NCBI RefSeq assembly: GCF_030503875.2
Contig: NZ_CP129968.2
Location: 186,001-250,000 of the forward strand
DNA length: 64,000 nt
Direction of reading: 5' to 3'
DNA from: Marivirga arenosa
Lineage (GTDB): Bacteria > Bacteroidota > Bacteroidia > Cytophagales > Cyclobacteriaceae
The stretch's first letter is position 1. Every line of letters begins with the position of its first letter. Position numbers and translations under genes: made by a program. Shown piece after piece: positions 62,372-64,000 of the stretch. The notes under the pieces were generated by a model, which worked only from the letters and a program-made list of their open reading frames with translations, had not been told where the DNA came from and did not search any database.

Positions 62372-62740
62372 TTCCATATAATCTTGCCATTTGATAAGGG
62401 TAAATTTTCTGACATCCTGATCATCTTTGAAGGAAAGAAAACCAAACTCAAAGCAAAAAAGATAAACCTGATTTTTACTATTCTTCCAATAATGGGTGAA
62501 AAACTTTGGGTCGAAGCCGTGTTTATATAGTTCTTCTGCCCTTACGGTTGCTTTCCCTGCCCGATTGTAGTTTTTTAATATCCTTCTGTTCAGTTTTAAT
62601 TGCTTATCAATCTTTTTAAATAAGCTGCTTTCTTTCTGCTTATTTCGCTCATAATGGTAGTTGGACTTACAATAAGGAGTGCAGAATTTCTTACCCGCTC
62701 TTCCTTCTAACTCTTTTCCGCAATTCAAACAAGTCTTCAT
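62366..62740 (-). CDS. Small zinc-ribbon protein, unknown function
   Basis: A 124-residue product with an N-terminal zinc ribbon (CLNCG ... FCTPYC, about residues 4-24) and a basic helical centre (KLNRRILKNYNRAGK), then an aromatic-rich tail (FFTHYWKN, VYLFCFEFGFLSF). It resembles DUF2116-type zinc-ribbon proteins in Bacteroidota. It is divergent from the solitary recombinase gene with 97 bases between. Nucleic acid binding is likely from composition. Confidence 0.75.
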   Translation of the reverse strand: MKTCLNCGKELEGRAGKKFCTPYCKSNYHYERNKQKESSLFKKIDKQLKLNRRILKNYNRAGKATVRAEELYKHGFDPKFFTHYWKNSKNQVYLFCFEFGFLSFKDDQDVRKFTLIKWQDYMEN

Positions 62741-62837
62741 ATCCGTAGATCTTAACGTTTAATAAACGTTTAAATCTACCATTAAATTTTGATTGAAATG
62801 CAATTTTGGCTGTGTTTGTATCGAAAAACATTGATTT

Positions 62838-63974
62838 ATGCGAAATCTTGATAAAATGGTAAGCTTGCGACATTTACAAGTAGAAGGCAAGCGTATGATC
62901 GGCTTAAAATTCTATCCAGACAAAGTTTTGCAAGCCTTGGTGAAGCAATTACCAGATGTCAAGTGGCATCAGGCGAGTAGTTTAGCTTACATCCCTAACA
63001 AAAAAGAATACCTTAATTTAATATACCAAACCTTCAAGGGGGTAGCCTATGTGGATGGTAAATACTTTTATAAAAAAGCAGCCCTTAAAAATCCTGTCAG
63101 TAAAGAGAATCAATTTAGTTTCCCGCTAAATCCAGATAATGAAATAGGGGTAGACACAGCTATTCCCAGAGAGTATTTACAGAAATTAGCTTTAAAAAAA
63201 TATGCAAAGAGTACAGCAAACACCTACATCAACCTATTCAAAAGCTTTATGAATTATCATCAAGGCAAACCATTAAATGATTTAGCAGAAGAAGAAATCA
63301 GAGATTATTTATGTTTTCTGGTTCAATCTGGCAAGAGTGATTCCATGCTTAATCAGACAATCAACGCTATCAAGTTCTATTATGAAGTTGTACTTGCTAT
63401 GCCCAACAGGTTCTATGAAATTGAACGTCCTCAAAAAAAAGAAAAGTTACCCTTAGTTTTATCAAAGAAGGAAGTACAGCTCATTTTAAATCAAATTAAA
63501 AACTTAAAGCACAGGACTATTATCGGATTGATTTATTCTGCTGGTTTGAGAGTTAGTGAATTAACTAATCTGAAAATTGGTGATATTGACAGTAATAGAA
63601 TGATGATTAGAGTAGAGAATTCAAAAGGAGGAAAAGATAGGTATACCTTATTAAGTCAGCATATATTGAAAGAACTGAGAGAATACTATAAGAAATACAA
63701 ACCTAAACGCTTCTTATTTGAAGGCCTAGATGAACAACCTTATTCAGCCACTTCTGTAAGGGCTATATTAAAAAGAGCATGTAAAAAGGCACGAATTCGA
63801 AAGAAAGTAAGAACCCATACTTTAAGACATAGTTTTGCCACACACTTGCTTGAACAGGGGACTGATTTAAGAAGTATACAAATATTGTTAGGTCATAACA
63901 GCCTAAAAACTACCGAAATTTACACACATGTAGTAAACACTCATATGAATACAATAAAAAATCCATTAGATTAG
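62838..63974 (+). CDS. Solitary tyrosine recombinase with N-terminal arm-like domain
   Basis: A 378-residue recombinase. An N-terminal extra domain (about 8-100, IGLKFYPDKVLQALVKQLPDVKW) precedes the core-binding domain (about 105-195) and the catalytic domain with Arg238 (SAGLRVSEL), Lys263 (SKGGKD), His327-Arg330 (HTLRH), His353 (LLGHNS) and Tyr362 (EIYTHV). All are intact. The end THVVNTHMNTIKNPLD is of the group found as stand-alone integrase in marine Bacteroidota. It is distinct from the Xer copy at 3528-4409. It lies beside the repeat island; whether they interact is unknown. Confidence 0.9.
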   Translation: MRNLDKMVSLRHLQVEGKRMIGLKFYPDKVLQALVKQLPDVKWHQASSLAYIPNKKEYLNLIYQTFKGVAYVDGKYFYKKAALKNPVSKENQFSFPLNPDNEIGVDTAIPREYLQKLALKKYAKSTANTYINLFKSFMNYHQGKPLNDLAEEEIRDYLCFLVQSGKSDSMLNQTINAIKFYYEVVLAMPNRFYEIERPQKKEKLPLVLSKKEVQLILNQIKNLKHRTIIGLIYSAGLRVSELTNLKIGDIDSNRMMIRVENSKGGKDRYTLLSQHILKELREYYKKYKPKRFLFEGLDEQPYSATSVRAILKRACKKARIRKKVRTHTLRHSFATHLLEQGTDLRSIQILLGHNSLKTTEIYTHVVNTHMNTIKNPLD

Positions 63975-64000
63975 TGCCAATAATATATAAACGCAATAAT

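Overview
The window is a stretch of bacterial chromosome, roughly one third G+C, from a member of the Bacteroidota. It is most probably a marine gliding-type member of the Cytophagales, close to Marivirga, but genus is inferred from protein style and not proven. Supporting signs are: almost no Shine-Dalgarno sequences except a strong one before rpsU; -7 elements of the type TAnnTTTG (before rpsU, the TrmH-like gene, cysC and guaB); a MurF-alanine racemase fusion; FecA-type TonB receptors with N-terminal carboxypeptidase-regulatory domains; and many lipoproteins and YceI, imelysin and HTTM proteins.

Layout. 0-7.3 kb: 3' part of tag (3-methyladenine glycosylase), small exported or lipoprotein genes of unknown role, the rpsU-xerC-hpf translation/recombination block, a TPR protein and a polytopic membrane protein. 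7.4-13.3 kb: a four-gene signalling operon made of a very large PAS/GAF hybrid sensor kinase, a response regulator, a REC-PAS-DHp protein without an ATPase domain, and another response regulator. 13.3-21.7 kb: a lipoprotein glycosidase, an unknown helical protein, a lone response regulator, an ALDH7-type dehydrogenase, a DegP-type protease and Hsp20. 21.9-23.0 kb: tRNA-Asn, a GIY-YIG gene and a decayed tandem copy of the unit (3' half-tRNA, terminator, GIY-YIG pseudogene), then tRNA-Leu and tRNA-Gly. 23-28.5 kb: a desaturase and a four-gene operon of a PAS-DHp-only protein, a YwqK/MORN-like protein and two outer-membrane barrels. 28.7-31.9 kb: mutS and a TrmH-type methyltransferase.

31.9-38 kb: a likely iron-acquisition operon (DUF4856 lipoprotein, imelysin lipoprotein, HTTM membrane protein, FecA-like TonB receptor) behind three copies of the word TATTTAGAT. 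38.4-43.8 kb: fumC, a SPOR-like coiled-coil protein, the murF-alr fusion and two small unknown genes. 43.8-47.7 kb: an ABC-2 exporter pair and a membrane GAF coiled-coil protein with no output domain. 47.9-50.5 kb: a YceI-porin-YceI group with candidate CRP/FNR-family operators. 50.5-54.4 kb: cysQ, cysC, cysD and cysN, which together make PAPS from sulfate and recycle PAP. 54.4-61.7 kb: a vanadium haloperoxidase-like protein, recX, a class V aminotransferase, a SnoaL-like protein, a Fic-type toxin-antitoxin pair, cstA and guaB. 61.7-64 kb: a 650-base repeat island (two palindromic repeat families), a small zinc-ribbon protein and a solitary tyrosine recombinase.

The most interesting points are the tRNA-Asn/GIY-YIG duplicated unit whose break lies in the anticodon arm, the two histidine-phosphotransfer-like (DHp-only) proteins in separate operons, the multi-copy operator before the iron operon, the guaB leader made almost entirely of a hairpin, the strong rpsU ribosome binding site, and the repeat island beside the solitary recombinase. 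Most of the rest is ordinary core genome.
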